Origin: Saccharina japonica
Taxonomy: Eukaryota > Sar > Phaeophyceae > Laminariales > Laminariaceae
Assembly (NCBI GenBank): GCA_008828725.1
Contig: MEHQ01004319.1
Span: 1 to 64,000, forward strand
Direction: 5' to 3'
Length of the DNA stretch: 64,000 bases
The stretch's first letter is position 1. The number at the start of each line of letters is the position of its first letter. The notes beneath the pieces are model-generated. The model did no database searches, was not told where the DNA came from, and saw only the letters and a program-made list of their open reading frames with translations. This document shows positions 28,844 through 38,749 of this stretch, piece by piece. The translations under genes were made by a program, and so were the position numbers.

Positions 28844-29945
28844 GGGCTTTAGCCAAAATCAGGTACACCTGGTCACTTTGGTGCCAAAAACAGGTACTAC
28901 ACTAAAACCCAAGTACAAATCACACGCTAGGACACCTCTCGTTGGCCAGCCTCACATCGTACCTGATTTTGGCATGAAATGGTCAGGTACACCTGGATTT
29001 GTCTACTTTGTTTAGCTTTCAAATGATTTTGGCGAATTTTGAACAAATCAGAGGCCATACGTACACTGTCTCCTATACGCCCGACACGAAGACATCACCA
29101 CACTACGTACATACGCGCGCATACATCACAATGGACCTGTTGTAATATACCAGGTATTACGTGCTGCTGCTTGCCGACACGGTACGGAGAGCGAGCAGTT
29201 CAGTCTCAAATTAATTCGATGTTTTGTTCGTATGCTATCAATGTGGCTACGACTATATACTCTCGTTGGCCAGCCTCACATCGTACCTGATTTTGGCATG
29301 AAATGGTCAGGTACACCTCGATTTGTCTACTTTGTTTAGCTTTCAAATGATTTTGGCGAATTTTGAACCAATCAGAGGCCATACGTACACTGTCTCCTAT
29401 ACGCCCGACACGATGACATCACCACACTACGTACATACGACCCGCCACAACGACTACAGAACGTGTCATACGCGCGCATACATCACAATGGACCTGTTGT
29501 AATATACCAGGTATTACGTGCTGCTGCTTGCCGACACGGTACGGAAAGCGAGCAGTTCAGTCTCAAATAAATTCGATGGTTTTGTTCGTATGCTATCAAT
29601 GTGGCTACGACTATATACATACGTACCTGGTACAAGAATACGGAAATACACGTCGTAGGTCGTAGGAGTGAGTGTGATCACGAAATCAATGAAAGCATAC
29701 GACAGATATTAATACCCGTACTGAAAATAACATACAACATTTATCAAGAGTTCAAGAGTTTGGAGGACACACACGTTCGCTATCATTCTGCTGTTCAGGC
29801 GCAAATTCAAAAGTATGTTTGATTATTTCTCACAGCCAAAAAGTCCTGAAAAACACCGTTCGTGGGGTGCGTTTTTTACTTGGTTTTAGTATATACCTGA
29901 TTTTGGCTCAAACGGATCAGGTATACCTGATTTTGGCAGTTGCCC
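28844..29945. mobile_element. TIR element, 1102 bp, AAAAGTAAA duplication (family G)
   Basis: Ends GGGCTTTAGCCAAAATCAGG and the complement of GGGCAACTGCCAAAATCAGG. The 9-bp direct repeat AAAAGTAAA is at 28835-28843 and 29946-29954. Inserted in the A-rich tail of the R2 copy 28585-28800. The interior holds a tandem duplication. Confidence 0.88.
28938..29620. repeat. Tandem duplication inside the 1.1-kb family G element
   Basis: A unit of about 320-350 bp beginning CGTTGGCCAGCCTCACATCG occurs at 28940 and 29264 in near-identical form. The second unit has an extra segment of about 30 bp (ACCCGCCACAACGACTACAG and following) before CGCGCATACATCACAATGG. Confidence 0.9.
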
Positions 29946-30119
29946 AAAAGTAAACATACTGACGCAAATCAACAATCAAGCAACCAAACAAAAGCATGAC
30001 AAAATAAAAGAAATATATACATATGCATGAAGCGAGGCTCCTATATAATACTGTACCAGACATAAGAAAAATAATTAACCTGAAAATCTGCACACACACT
30101 CTGCCTTAGTACGCAAATC

Positions 30120-30195
30120 GGCACCGTCACGAGTGGGTGTGCTGGGTGTCGACGGGTAAATAGAAAGGACGGGAAAACACGCACACACGCATGTC
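30120..30195 (-). repeat. R2 fragment
   Basis: GGGTGTGCTGGGTGTCGACG and following, minus sense. Confidence 0.7.
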
Positions 30196-30539
30196 CAACA
30201 GATTGCAAAGCTGAGTTTCAGGGGAAAAAACGATCCCACAGCTGATGATAATTATGTTAATCATAAAAAAAATGTATATTAAAATCATTATATCGTAAAG
30301 GTTTTATTTGTATAGCATATATATATGTAAAAATGTTTCCCCGTCGTACGACGCATTTTAGCATATTCTTACTCAACAAGGTATTTCTTATTAGTGTACG
30401 TAAAGGTTACCTGGTATGTTTTTGAAATATATCTAAATAAATGTAATCCGGTGGCGGCTATACTACTATTTAATACCATAATGGTATATATTTGTACATG
30501 TAGCTCAGGGGTGCCCGCCCCCCCCTTTACCTGGTGTCC

Positions 30540-30690
30540 GTGCCGTGTTGCGTGTGTGTGTGTTCTTCACATTAAACCTTCCTTTCTACCCGTCGACATC
30601 CAGCACACCCTGTGTCCGTGTCGATTCTTCATCCTAAAAGGGTACCAGTTCTATGGTCACAAAACTACGACAAAGAGATACTACGTACGC
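30540..30690 (+). repeat. R2 partial copy
   Basis: Plus sense from GTGTGTGTGTTCTTCACATT to GATACTACGTACGCTCAG, 3' part missing. Confidence 0.85.
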
Positions 30691-30699
30691 TCAGTTTGC

Positions 30700-31545
30700 G
30701 TACTGAGGCACGGAGTGTGCAGAGTTTGAGGTTCGTATTTTTCATGTCTGGTATCATATAGGAGACTCGCTTCATACGACAAACGACCTCGTGCGCAGCA
30801 GTTAAAATGTGGGAACCGAATTCACGAAACGAGAAATCCTGCAGAGTTAAGTTGGTAACGAATGGGTGGCGCTTCCTACTCAACTCTGCTTCGCCTTCGT
30901 GCCAAGCACGAAAGACGAAGGGCACTAAAAGTAAACATTCATCAATCGCTATGTGTGTCTTCGCATTAAACCGTTATTTCTACCCGTCGGCATATAGTAC
31001 ACCCGTCAAGACGACCCCCACCGCGCATCAATGTTGTAGCTGCTTCGAACGCGGCACTGCTGTTATGATGTGTTTGGCTTCGTTTTCCGCTTTTGTTCGC
31101 CTCTCGTTCTTATCCCTGTCACAAGGAACTACTACAGCAGTAGTAGTGTAACTGGCTTGGTGGATGGCGAGCTCGATATTTTTCCTGGTTATTTCTGGTG
31201 GTCGTTCTTTCTTTCTTCCGTTTTTTTCCTACTTACGTTATTTGCCTGGGTGTACGAGTATTGCCTTTCGCGGCTCCTCCAGGCACGACAGCGATGCTAT
31301 AACCCATCCGATCAATACCTCTTTTTTTTTGCCGTGGTCGCTTTTGCCTTTGTTGTTTACTGGTATATGGGTACGATGTATAGAGAGGTTTAATTAAGAC
31401 ATACGATGCTCGTCGTATATACATTAATTAGTTTTCACCTTCGGAGTACCCGTTAGGGGTTATGGGAGATAAAATCATCTCGCCAGGGAATCCAATGGTT
31501 GACATTATCGAGATTCTGAAGGATATAAAAAGCAATGGAATGACA
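30700..31545. other. Intergenic, nothing firmly recognised
   Basis: A short R2-like 5' piece (CGCATTAAACCGTTATTTCT) at 30963. Frames at 31070-31397 are Phe/Leu-rich with no motif. Confidence 0.45.
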
Positions 31546-31564
31546 GCGCGCGTAAATCCGCTCT

Positions 31565-31787
31565 GCAGGGCGAATTTACGAGATCTGCACACTTTTTGTT
31601 TTAATTCAACACTAACCCTAACTCTAACCCCTTAACCACGGCATCGAGTGGTATATCGTGGGTTGTGTTAAGGTTAGGGTTAGTATAAGTGATAAAAAAA
31701 AATTAGAATGTAGAAAAAATCACACACAAGAAAAAAGTATACAAAAAGCAAGGCAGATCTCATAAATCCGCCCTGTCACAAAACTAT
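31565..31787. mobile_element. Small TIR element with inverted telomere-like arrays
   Basis: Ends CAGGGCGAATTTACGAGATC and the complement of CAGGGCGGATTTATGAGATC. Inside, ACTAACCCTAACTCTAACCC (31611) and AAGGTTAGGGTTAG (31669) face each other. No exact target duplication was found. Confidence 0.7.
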
Positions 31788-31890
31788 GACACAGATACTC
31801 CGCTCAGTGCAGAAGCAGAGCAGACAATGCAATGCCATATACGACAGGCATGACCTGCCCTGCCAGCAATCCAGGTGCATGAAAGAGAAA
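31783..31890 (+). repeat. R2 3' fragment
   Basis: From CACAAAACTATGACACAG to CAATCCAGGTGCATG, abutting the right end of the small TIR element. Confidence 0.8.
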
Positions 31891-32165
31891 AACAAAATAT
31901 AGAATGGGATGACAAATCAGGTCGCACTTTCGTGTTTACTCGAAAACAGAGTCTGGGCGGGGTATAGAGTTCCTCTGCTGAAACATCAGAAATGAAGGGG
32001 TGCGGTTCTACCTTTAGCGTGTATGTATCTACACATGTATTACATTGTATACTTCGTATATATGTATGTATGCATGTGTCTCGCGGGGGTATCTTGTATA
32101 TATCACGTTTTTGAGGAACCCCGAGATACGTGTGTGCATATACAGAAAATGGAACTTGAATTTGT

Positions 32166-32442
32166 TTGTTTTTATCCATCCCATATATTATCTTCGCACT
32201 TCTGTCCGTCTCCCCCCAAGTATTCGCAACTCAGAGCCGGTGTCACAAAACAGAGTCTTCTTCCTCCTCCCCACTACGGTTCGTGCCTTGATTTTTATCG
32301 CGCAGAGGGTTCAGCATCCCCAACGCTCGTCGGTTTTCATCGAATTTGTCGACTTCACGCTGTCGCGCTTTCCGCTATTGATAGCCAATATACCTTGATA
32401 TACCTGGTATGGTTTGCCAGAAAACGTCCCTACGAGCACGAG
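32166..32442 (-). mobile_element. tRNA-SINE body, head missing
   Basis: TCCATCCCATATATTATCTTC, CTCAGAGCCGGTGTCACAAA and TTATCGCGCAGAGGGTTCAGC; belongs to the subtype of 35886-36206. The tRNA head has been lost. Confidence 0.75.
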
Positions 32443-32497
32443 TAGGTTGTCTGATTGTTGGTTTGCTTCATTATGTTTATTGTTTTTATTTATGTAC

Positions 32498-32630
32498 AGA
32501 ACTGGTACCTTTGTAGGATGAAGAATCGGCACGGACACTGGGTGTGCTGGATGTCGACGGGTAGAAAGGAAGGTTTAATGTGAAGAACACATACACCCAG
32601 TGTCCCCATCCTAAAAAGGTACCAGTTATG
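32498..32630 (-). repeat. R2 5' part, with a short inverted piece
   Basis: Minus-sense copy from GAACTGGTACCTTTGTAGG to GAAGAACACATACACC, then a plus-sense scrap CCCAGTGTCCCCATCCTAAA. Confidence 0.8.
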
Positions 32631-32649
32631 TATACATAGGGGTAAAATA

Positions 32650-32905
32650 CTCTCCCCCCTCCTCTGAACGGCGGGATACTTGGGACGTCGGTACCGTATA
32701 CGGCCGTACGTTGACCTAACCGCTTCGTTTCGATACCTGGGGATTCCGAAACCAGGGAGGCGCGTTTTTTAGGGACGCACGCTCAAGCGTTTCTATAAAA
32801 AGAAACGTTACAAGGGAAATTCGGAAATTCGAACCCGTATCCTAGACGACGTCAAATGTCAGGGTGTTACCTACTGAGCTAGAAATATAGGGGTAAAAAG
32901 ATCGA
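32650..32905 (-). mobile_element. Second tRNA-headed repeat family (SINE-like), copy 1
   Basis: In minus sense, TAGCTCAGTAGGTAACACCC (box A-like) and ATACGGGTTCGAATTTCC (box B-like) form a tRNA-like head at about 32885-32820. They are followed by AAACGCTTGAGCGTGCGTCC and GGTACCGACGTCCCAAG. A matching copy is at 42050-42290. No A-tail is clear. Confidence 0.7.
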
Positions 32906-32924
32906 TCGAATACCCAGTCCACGC

Positions 32925-33090
32925 AAGTCGACGAGGGAAGAAAGTGCTGAAATCTTCTCGCGATAAAAATGCAAGGCAAGAACCGTAGTGGGGGAGGAGG
33001 GAGAAGAGCCTACTTTGTGACCCCGGATCTGAGTTACGACTAGGAAGGAGAGAGAAAGGAAGGGCGAAGATAATAAATGGGATGGACAAC
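32925..33090 (+). mobile_element. tRNA-SINE body fragment
   Basis: CAAGTCGACGAGGGAAGAAA through ATAATAAATGGGATGG, plus sense, no head. Confidence 0.85.
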
Positions 33091-33094
33091 TAAA

Positions 33095-33290
33095 AAACAC
33101 TGGGCGGAATGCGACGCAAGTCGACGACGGAAGAGAGTGCTGAAATCTTCTCGCCATAAAAATGCAAGGCAAGAACCGTCGTGGGGGAGGAGGGAGAAGA
33201 GCCTACATTGTGACCCCGGATCTGAGTTACGACTAGGAAGGAGAAAGAAAGGAAGGGCGAAGATAACAAATAGGATACGTAGACAAATAC
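33095..33290 (+). mobile_element. tRNA-SINE body fragment, tandem neighbour
   Basis: Same 3' body again (CAAGTCGACGACGGAAGAGA to AAATAGG), ending in an A-rich tail at 33282-33300. Two truncated bodies in the same sense, side by side. Confidence 0.85.
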
Positions 33291-33299
33291 AAAAAAAAA

Positions 33300-34050
33300 A
33301 TGTAATGCTTAAAACATTTATCTACGATACGTACGATTTTATTGTTCTGCGTTGTGCGTTGCATCGTGTGGATTTTGTTTGCCTGAGTGATTCTTCCACG
33401 TCACAAGTTTTTTTTGGAGCCTGTCCTGGGAGAACGAAATATTAATAGCTGTATATTTCGCGATGAGTTCATGTGAGAACAACACCAACAATAGACTATA
33501 GTATATATACGCGGTAAGTACGTGTGATATTATACCCTTGGGACCCGCAGAAAAAACGGCACCTCATGCCCTTCAGACAAGCGAGTTTCCACGAGTCATT
33601 GCAGCGTCTACACAACAATGTCATATATACTACAAACAGTACCTCTTGGGAGAAGACGGGGGACGTAATTCATACCAAGCTCAACAAACCCTTGGGATCT
33701 GAATCCTCTGTGACTTAACTTAAACTCGTGAATCGTTGGCTGAGCATGTGGGACTTGCATACCCTTGGAACCAGCGACTACTCTCTTGTATCGGCTCCGC
33801 GTACGCTTGCGACTAGGTCTTCTACTGCAAAATGGCAAGGCCGACTGACTATCCTGTGTCCCTATGACAGCGACTGACTACTATACTATGACCGTTGCCA
33901 AGTGCTGCATGCAGTCTTCTGCGAAAAGGAACCAAGTGCGATTACAACATAGTTGTCCCCCAAGCTTGGACCCAACTCCTTCTGCGCTCTTTTCAGACCC
34001 CCAGAGCGAGGACGCAATACAGCATTCAAAACACGCAACTCGCGAAGGAT
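33300..34050. other. Intergenic, nothing recognised
   Basis: No family match. Frames crossing 33864-34391 owe their length to the AGT microsatellite. Confidence 0.45.
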
Positions 34051-34055
34051 CTCCG

Positions 34056-34085
34056 TACAGCAGCAGTAGTAGTAGTAGTAGTAGC

Positions 34086-34128
<43 letters not shown>
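34056..34128. repeat. (AGT)n microsatellite
   Basis: About 24 AGT units with occasional AGC. Confidence 0.97.
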
Positions 34129-34307
34129 CCGTTACGCCAGATAGTCACGAAATCAAAAATGCACCCCCACTCACCTCTTGCCAGGCCGTGCCACTCCCGA
34201 TGATATCTGTGTCGCAAACTATTGCTGTTGTGTTTTGTGATTTTGTAGGTCTTTGTGTTGTTGTGGCGGCGTGTGGGAGTCCCGCTTGCTGTGCGGCTGC
34301 TCTGCGT

Positions 34308-34528
34308 GTGTTCTTTACATTAACCCGTTATGTCTACCTGTCGACATCCAGCATTCTCTTTCGTGCAGGTGCTGGATTGCCAGTAAGGTAGGTCGTACCT
34401 GTCGTATATGGCATTGCATTGTCTGGTATGCTTACTGCATTGCAGCGTACGTAGTATCTCTGTGTCGTAGTTTTGTGGCCGCATACTAACTGTTATTTCT
34501 AAAGGATGAAGAATCGGCACGTACACTG
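34308..34528 (-). repeat. R2-related diverged copy
   Basis: Contains minus-sense R2 sequence (CAGTAAGGTAGGTCGTACCT to AGGATGAAGAATCGGCACG), preceded by a short plus-sense 5' piece at 34308. Confidence 0.7.
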
Positions 34529-34534
34529 GATGTG

Positions 34535-34750
34535 TGTGTGTGTTCTTCACATTAAACCTTCCTTTCTACCCGTCGACATCCAGCACACCCAGTGACCGTG
34601 CCGATTCATCATCCTAAAAAGGTACCAGTTCTGTGGTCACAAAACTACGACACAGAGATACTACGCTCAGTGCAGTAAGCAGAGCAGACAACGCAATGCC
34701 ATATACGACAGGCAAGACCTACCCTGCTAGCAATCCAGGTGCATGCAACA
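34535..34750 (+). repeat. R2 dispersed repeat, near-complete copy
   Basis: From GTGTGTTCTTCACATTAAAC to AGCAATCCAGGTGCATG in full order. Confidence 0.9.
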
Positions 34751-34753
34751 GAA

Positions 34754-35880
34754 GATGTGCTGGACGTCGACCGTAGAAAGGACGGGTTAATGTGAAGAAC
34801 ACACACAGTAACAACCGCCGATTTTCCTGATTGACAATTTGCCTTTCCGATGAGTTTTTTTTTTTTTTTTTTTTTGTCCATCCCATTTATTATCTGCGCC
34901 CTTCCTTTCTCTCTCCTTCCTGGACGTAACTCAGATCCGGGGTCACAAAGTAGGCTCTTCTCCCTCCCCCCCCACTACGGTTCTTGCCTTGCATTTTTAT
35001 CGTGAGAAGGTTTCAGCACTTTCTTCCCTCGTCGACACGGTGGGATTCGATCCTGGGTACCAATGGTAGTAGTCTTTGAAGCTGACCACTACACTACCGG
35101 GGCGACCGGCAGAATGAAAATCAGAAACATTGGTTTTTGAATTGTAATAGATGTTGTTTGTTGTTGTTTTTCTTCACATTAAACTCGTTTCAGTTGCTAA
35201 TCCCTATAGTCTGATCTAGCAAGATCACGGCCCGTGGTCACAAAAGTGCTAGAGCCATCAGAGAATCCTAAAGAACACGTACACTTAGCAGGGAAAGGAT
35301 ACACAAGTCCGAAGAGGTACACCTAAAATCCCTACAGCATGTTATGCGTGTCCAAAACTGAACTACACGCCCGCAATCTCCATTCGACTACAGCAGCATC
35401 CCCCCCCTCCCACTCTTTACCAATGAATTTGCCATGTGCTTCCCTCACAGTCCAAATTTACACTGTAAACTATTGTCAGTTGTCACAGCCGTCGATGACA
35501 CAACAAAAATCGAAATCGGCATCGGCAGTCTCAAAATATCGAAGATCCACGAAAATCTGGATTTATGAGCGAGGTACCCCGCCCATAAATGCCAGTTCCC
35601 TTCTATCCTCTGTGTTACGAGCCTGTCAAGGTTGATTTAGATTATTTATTCGCGGGTCGATACCTACCATCGAGGAATATATGTATTCTACTGTAGGTTA
35701 ATGTTTTATTGTGCGCGAAATAAAACTCGTGGAAAACAACAAAGTATTAAAACCGATTTTCATTCTCATCGGAAAGGCAATTCTCAATCAGGAAAATCGG
35801 CTGTTCAGTGTCTGGGGCGACTCTTCATTCTAGCAAGATACAAGTTCTAACATCTGTGGCCACAAAAACAGAGCATTGTT
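34754..35880. repeat. R3 composite repeat, copy 1
   Basis: Starts with a minus-sense R2 5' end, then the family T end (ACAACCGCCGATTTTCCTGA), an R2-like stretch (CTTCACATTAAACTCG, TTGCTAATCCCTATAGTCTG, GTGCTAGAGCCATCAG), and the TTTATGAGCGAGGTACCCCG segment. It then has the opposite family T end (GAAAATCGGCTGT) and CAGTGTCTGGGGCGACTCTT. The same order occurs at 42320-43930. A SINE (34854-35110) sits inside its left end. Confidence 0.8.
34854..35110 (-). mobile_element. tRNA-SINE, head and tail present, body shortened
   Basis: Head at 35110-35033 (GGTCGCCCCGGTAGTGTAGT; GGATCGAATCCCACCGTG) and a poly(A) of about 23 (poly-T on the plus strand, 34854-34876). It interrupts R3: the uninterrupted R3 at 42421-42445 reads CCGATGAGAACGAAAATCGG, while here CCGATGAG and AGAATGAAAATC are separated by the SINE. 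Confidence 0.9.
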
Positions 35881-35885
35881 TTATT

Positions 35886-36206
35886 GTTTTTCCATCCCAT
35901 TTATTATCTTCGCACTTCCGTCTTCCTCCCTCCCTGGTCGTAACTCAGATCCGGGGTCACAAAGTAGGCTCCTCTCCCTCCTCCCCTACTACGGTTCTTG
36001 CCTTGATTTTTCTCGAGCAGAGGGTTCAGCCTTTCCAACGCTCGTCGATTTTCATCGAATTTTGCTAACTCACGCTCTCACGCTTTCCGCTATTCAAGAT
36101 AGTTTTTGCAAGAAAAAGTCCCTCCGAGCATGCACTCGGCGGGGCTCGAACTCACGATCTCGACGCTAACAGGCTTCGTGGTTACCTGCTAGCCCACCGG
36201 GGCGAC
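35886..36206 (-). mobile_element. tRNA-derived SINE, second subtype
   Basis: Head at 36206-36140 (GGTCGCCCCGGTGGGCTAGC; GTGAGTTCGAGCCCCGCC). The body differs from the main subtype in the middle (GAGCGTTGGAAAGGCTGAAC). Confidence 0.88.
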
Positions 36207-36214
36207 CTACTATG

Positions 36215-36420
36215 GATACCCTATAAAGATCTTTCGTGACAGGTTGCAACAATGCTGTACGCAGCTGTAAGCAGAGCAGATAATAAAATGCCATGTCAGA
36301 TCTCTGCTCCGGGGGAGACGCACGACACTTTCTTTGTTGTTTGTTTCTTTGTTTCTTTGTTTGTTTCTTTGTCTGTTTTTTGTATTATTTACGGGGTATT
36401 TCGTTTTTTTCCCTCTTATA
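36215..36420. repeat. Direct repeat R5, copy 1
   Basis: TATGGATACCCTATAAA ... CTTTCGTGACAGGTTGCAAC ... CTCCGGGGGAGACGCACGAC ... TTACGGGGTATTTCG, repeated at 43930-44130. Confidence 0.88.
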
Positions 36421-36590
36421 TGGATATTACAGGAGTAGGTCACTTGGGGCCGGCCTGCCTGTTTATACCAGGTACATAGTGAGAAGTCCCTGCTGTCAAG
36501 AGCAACCACAACTTTTGCCTTTGTTTTTTCTTGTCCTTCCGTATTTTGGTATTTTCTTAGGTTTTCTTCGATCGTTTAGCGACGTACGTA

Positions 36591-36769
36591 CAGTCGGGGT
36601 CCCCCAATAAGGCGGTTTGAGTAAGGCGGTATCCCGATATAAGGCAGTCAAAATCGCTTGGCACGACTGAGGAATCGCACTCATAACCAGGAACGAATAA
36701 GGCGGCTTCCCTCTATAAGGCGGTCATATTGCTCTGCCACACCACCGCCTTATTGAGGGACCCTTACTG
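36591..36769. mobile_element. Pogo-type MITE, 179 bp, TA flanks
   Basis: Ends CAGTCGGGGTCCCCCAATAA and the complement of CAGTAAGGGTCCCTCAATAA. TA at 36589-36590 and 36770-36771. Internal words AATAAGGCGG/TATAAGGCGG repeat. A different family from 3646-3818 but with the same CAGT/TA rules. Confidence 0.9.
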
Positions 36770-37311
36770 TACCTAGGTACGTACGCACGTTTTTTTTTTT
36801 TTTTTTTTTTGGAACGTACGCACGTACTTCGTATTAAATTTTGTTTTTGTTATCCCCTCTTCTATTTGCCGTCTTCCGTGTGTGGCACAAAGACGAAAGG
36901 GAATTGAGTAGGAAGCGCCGCGCATCCGTTGTATGGGTGGCGCCCGAGGGAATGGAGACAGGGGGGGCGGGCGGTTCGTAGGGAAACCGCGGCTGACGAA
37001 AGCACGAAGGAGACGGCAGGCAAGGTAGCAAGGTACCAGACCGACTACTGCAGTAGCTGGTAGAACCTGTCTGTACTACAGGTACAAACCAGCCTCGAAT
37101 GTTTGGAAGGTACTTTTGGTGTGGTTTGATTGCCTACCCTTTCCTGTTGTTTTTAGTATTGCTTTGTTTATTGCGTTGTTTTCATTTTTCATTATTTGAT
37201 ACCAGTATTATTTTGCTGTCACATCTGCTCCGGGAGAAGCGCGACACTTTTATTTTCGCCGTTTGGTATAGTTTTTGTTCGTTTGTTGATCTGTGTTGGG
37301 GTAAAGCACAA

Positions 37312-37380
37312 TTCGACGAGAGTTGGCGGGGGAAGAAAGTGCTATTTAATTAAATCTTCTCGCGATAAAAATGCAAGGCA
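37312..37380 (+). mobile_element. tRNA-SINE fragment
   Basis: TTCGACGAGAGTTGGCGGGG then AGAAAGTGCT and TCTTCTCGCGATAAAAATGC. Confidence 0.7.
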
Positions 37381-37384
37381 CGTG

Positions 37385-37670
37385 TGTGTGTGTGTTCTTC
37401 ACATTAAACCTTCCTTTCTACTTTCTACCCGTCGACATCCAGGGTGTGCTGGATGTCGACGGGTAGAAAGGAAGGTTTAATGTGAAGAACACACACACAC
37501 ACACACACACCCAGTGTCCGTGCCGATTCTTCATCCTAAAAAGGTACCAGTTCTGTGGTCACAAAACTACGACACAGAGATACTACGCTCAGTGCAGTAA
37601 GCAGAGCAGACAATGCAATGCCATATACGACAGGCAAGACCTACCCTGCTAGCAATCCAGGTGCATTGCG
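37385..37670 (+). repeat. R2 copy with a perfect terminal hairpin
   Basis: GTGTGTTCTTCACATTAAACC to CATCCAG (37387-37442) is followed at once by its exact complement CTGGATGTCGACGGG to GAACACACAC (37447-37492), then the rest of R2 to CAATCCAGGTGCAT. The arms are about 50 bp with a spacer of about five bases; one arm has an extra CTTTCTA. Confidence 0.92.
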
Positions 37671-37673
37671 GCC

Positions 37674-37806
37674 GACTATATCTGTGTCGTAGTTTTGTTA
37701 CCACATAATAACTGGTATATCTCTAAAGGGTGAAGAATCGGAACAGGCACTGGGTGTGCTGGGTGTCAACGGGTAGAAAGGACGGTTTAATGTGAAGAAA
37801 ACACAC
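37674..37806 (-). repeat. R2 copy, minus sense
   Basis: ATCTGTGTCGTAGTTTTGTT to GTTTAATGTGAAG, directly abutting the plus-sense copy, so the two form a head-to-head pair. Confidence 0.8.
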
Positions 37807-37814
37807 ATATAAAC

Positions 37815-38200
37815 CAATTAGGTCCGGTAATCCGACCAGCCACGTGTCCCGGATGGCGCCGTCGGTCGAAACTTCTTAAAAAATATGCCGGCTATCCCAT
37901 GTCTCCGGAAGGTTGCGGTGCAGCTCGTGACGGCCGGTCACACGCTCTGCCCAGCACTCTCTTGTCCTCGTCTCGGCCTGGTCGGCCTACCTGTCCTCGC
38001 GCATACTCTGCGTCCAACAACCTACCGTTGATGTAGCTCAAGTCAAGGAGAGCAACCTGCTCAAGTGCGTACATAGGAGGACGAGGTCTTGCACCCTCCA
38101 ACGACCCGCCCGGAACATTGTGCCCTCATCTCGCTCATTTTGTTTAGATTATTCACACGGCTAGATTACTAGCAGGGTAGGTCGCGCCTGTCGTACATAT
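37815..38200. repeat. Direct repeat R4, copy 1
   Basis: GTAATCCGACCAGCCAC ... ATGCCGGCTATCCCATGTCT ... GGAGAGCAACCTGCTCAAGT ... GATTACTAGCAGGGTAGGTC. The second copy is at 45358-45735. No family is recognised; short frames on both strands are not conserved between copies. Confidence 0.9.
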
Positions 38201-38406
38201 CGTACATATATACAAGGTTCCCCTTCGGGTTGTTGGTCACTCGAAGTCCCGGGGGTGTCGCAAGTGGAAAATAGATCGCACATGTTTCATGATTCTCTTT
38301 TTGAAGCAAACCGTAGCATAGACTGCTGCATATAAAAAGTAGTAGCGACGGCCATTCCTAACGAACCAAATGTGACGAGAAAATATGATATCGTATCTGA
38401 GGGACA

Positions 38407-38746
38407 GGTCGCCCCGGTAGAGTAGTGGTCAGCTTCAAAGACTACTACCATTGGTACCCAGGATCGAATCCCACCGTGGTGAGAGATTTTGTCTTTATTT
38501 AAAAAAATAAAAAGGAACCAATTGCTGAGAGCGCCTTCGTGGCGTGGGTAGGCGGAATCCGACGCGAGTCGACGAGGGAAGAAAGTGCTGAAACCTTCTC
38601 GCGATAAAAATGCAAGGCAAGAACCGTAGTGGGGGGGGAGGGAGAAGAGCCTACTTTGTGACCCCGGATCTGAGTTACGTCCAGGAAGGAGAGAGAAAGG
38701 AAGGGCGAAGATAATAAATGGGATGGAAAAAAAAAAAAAAAAAAAA
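38407..38746 (+). mobile_element. Full-length tRNA-derived SINE with 20-bp poly(A)
   Basis: The best copy of the family. The tRNA-like head at 38407-38482 has GGTAGAGTAGTGGTCAGC (box A) and CAGGATCGAATCCCACCG (box B). The body at 38483-38726 contains AAAGTGCTGAAACCTTCTCG and ACCCCGGATCTGAGTTACG and ends AATAAATGGGATGG. A pure A run occupies 38727-38746. Length 340 bp. Confidence 0.93.
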
Positions 38747-38749
38747 GTG

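Noticed and set aside
34056..34128. Regular repeats as a CRISPR array
   Set aside because: Trinucleotide microsatellite with no spacers. No array of direct repeats with unique spacers exists in the window.
33864..34391. Plus-strand ORF of 175 codons with poly-Ser
   Set aside because: Its length comes from the (AGT)n microsatellite, and it then enters an R2 fragment.
37440..37510. Hairpin as a transcription terminator
   Set aside because: The arms are R2 ends in inverted orientation, a repeat structure in a eukaryotic genome.
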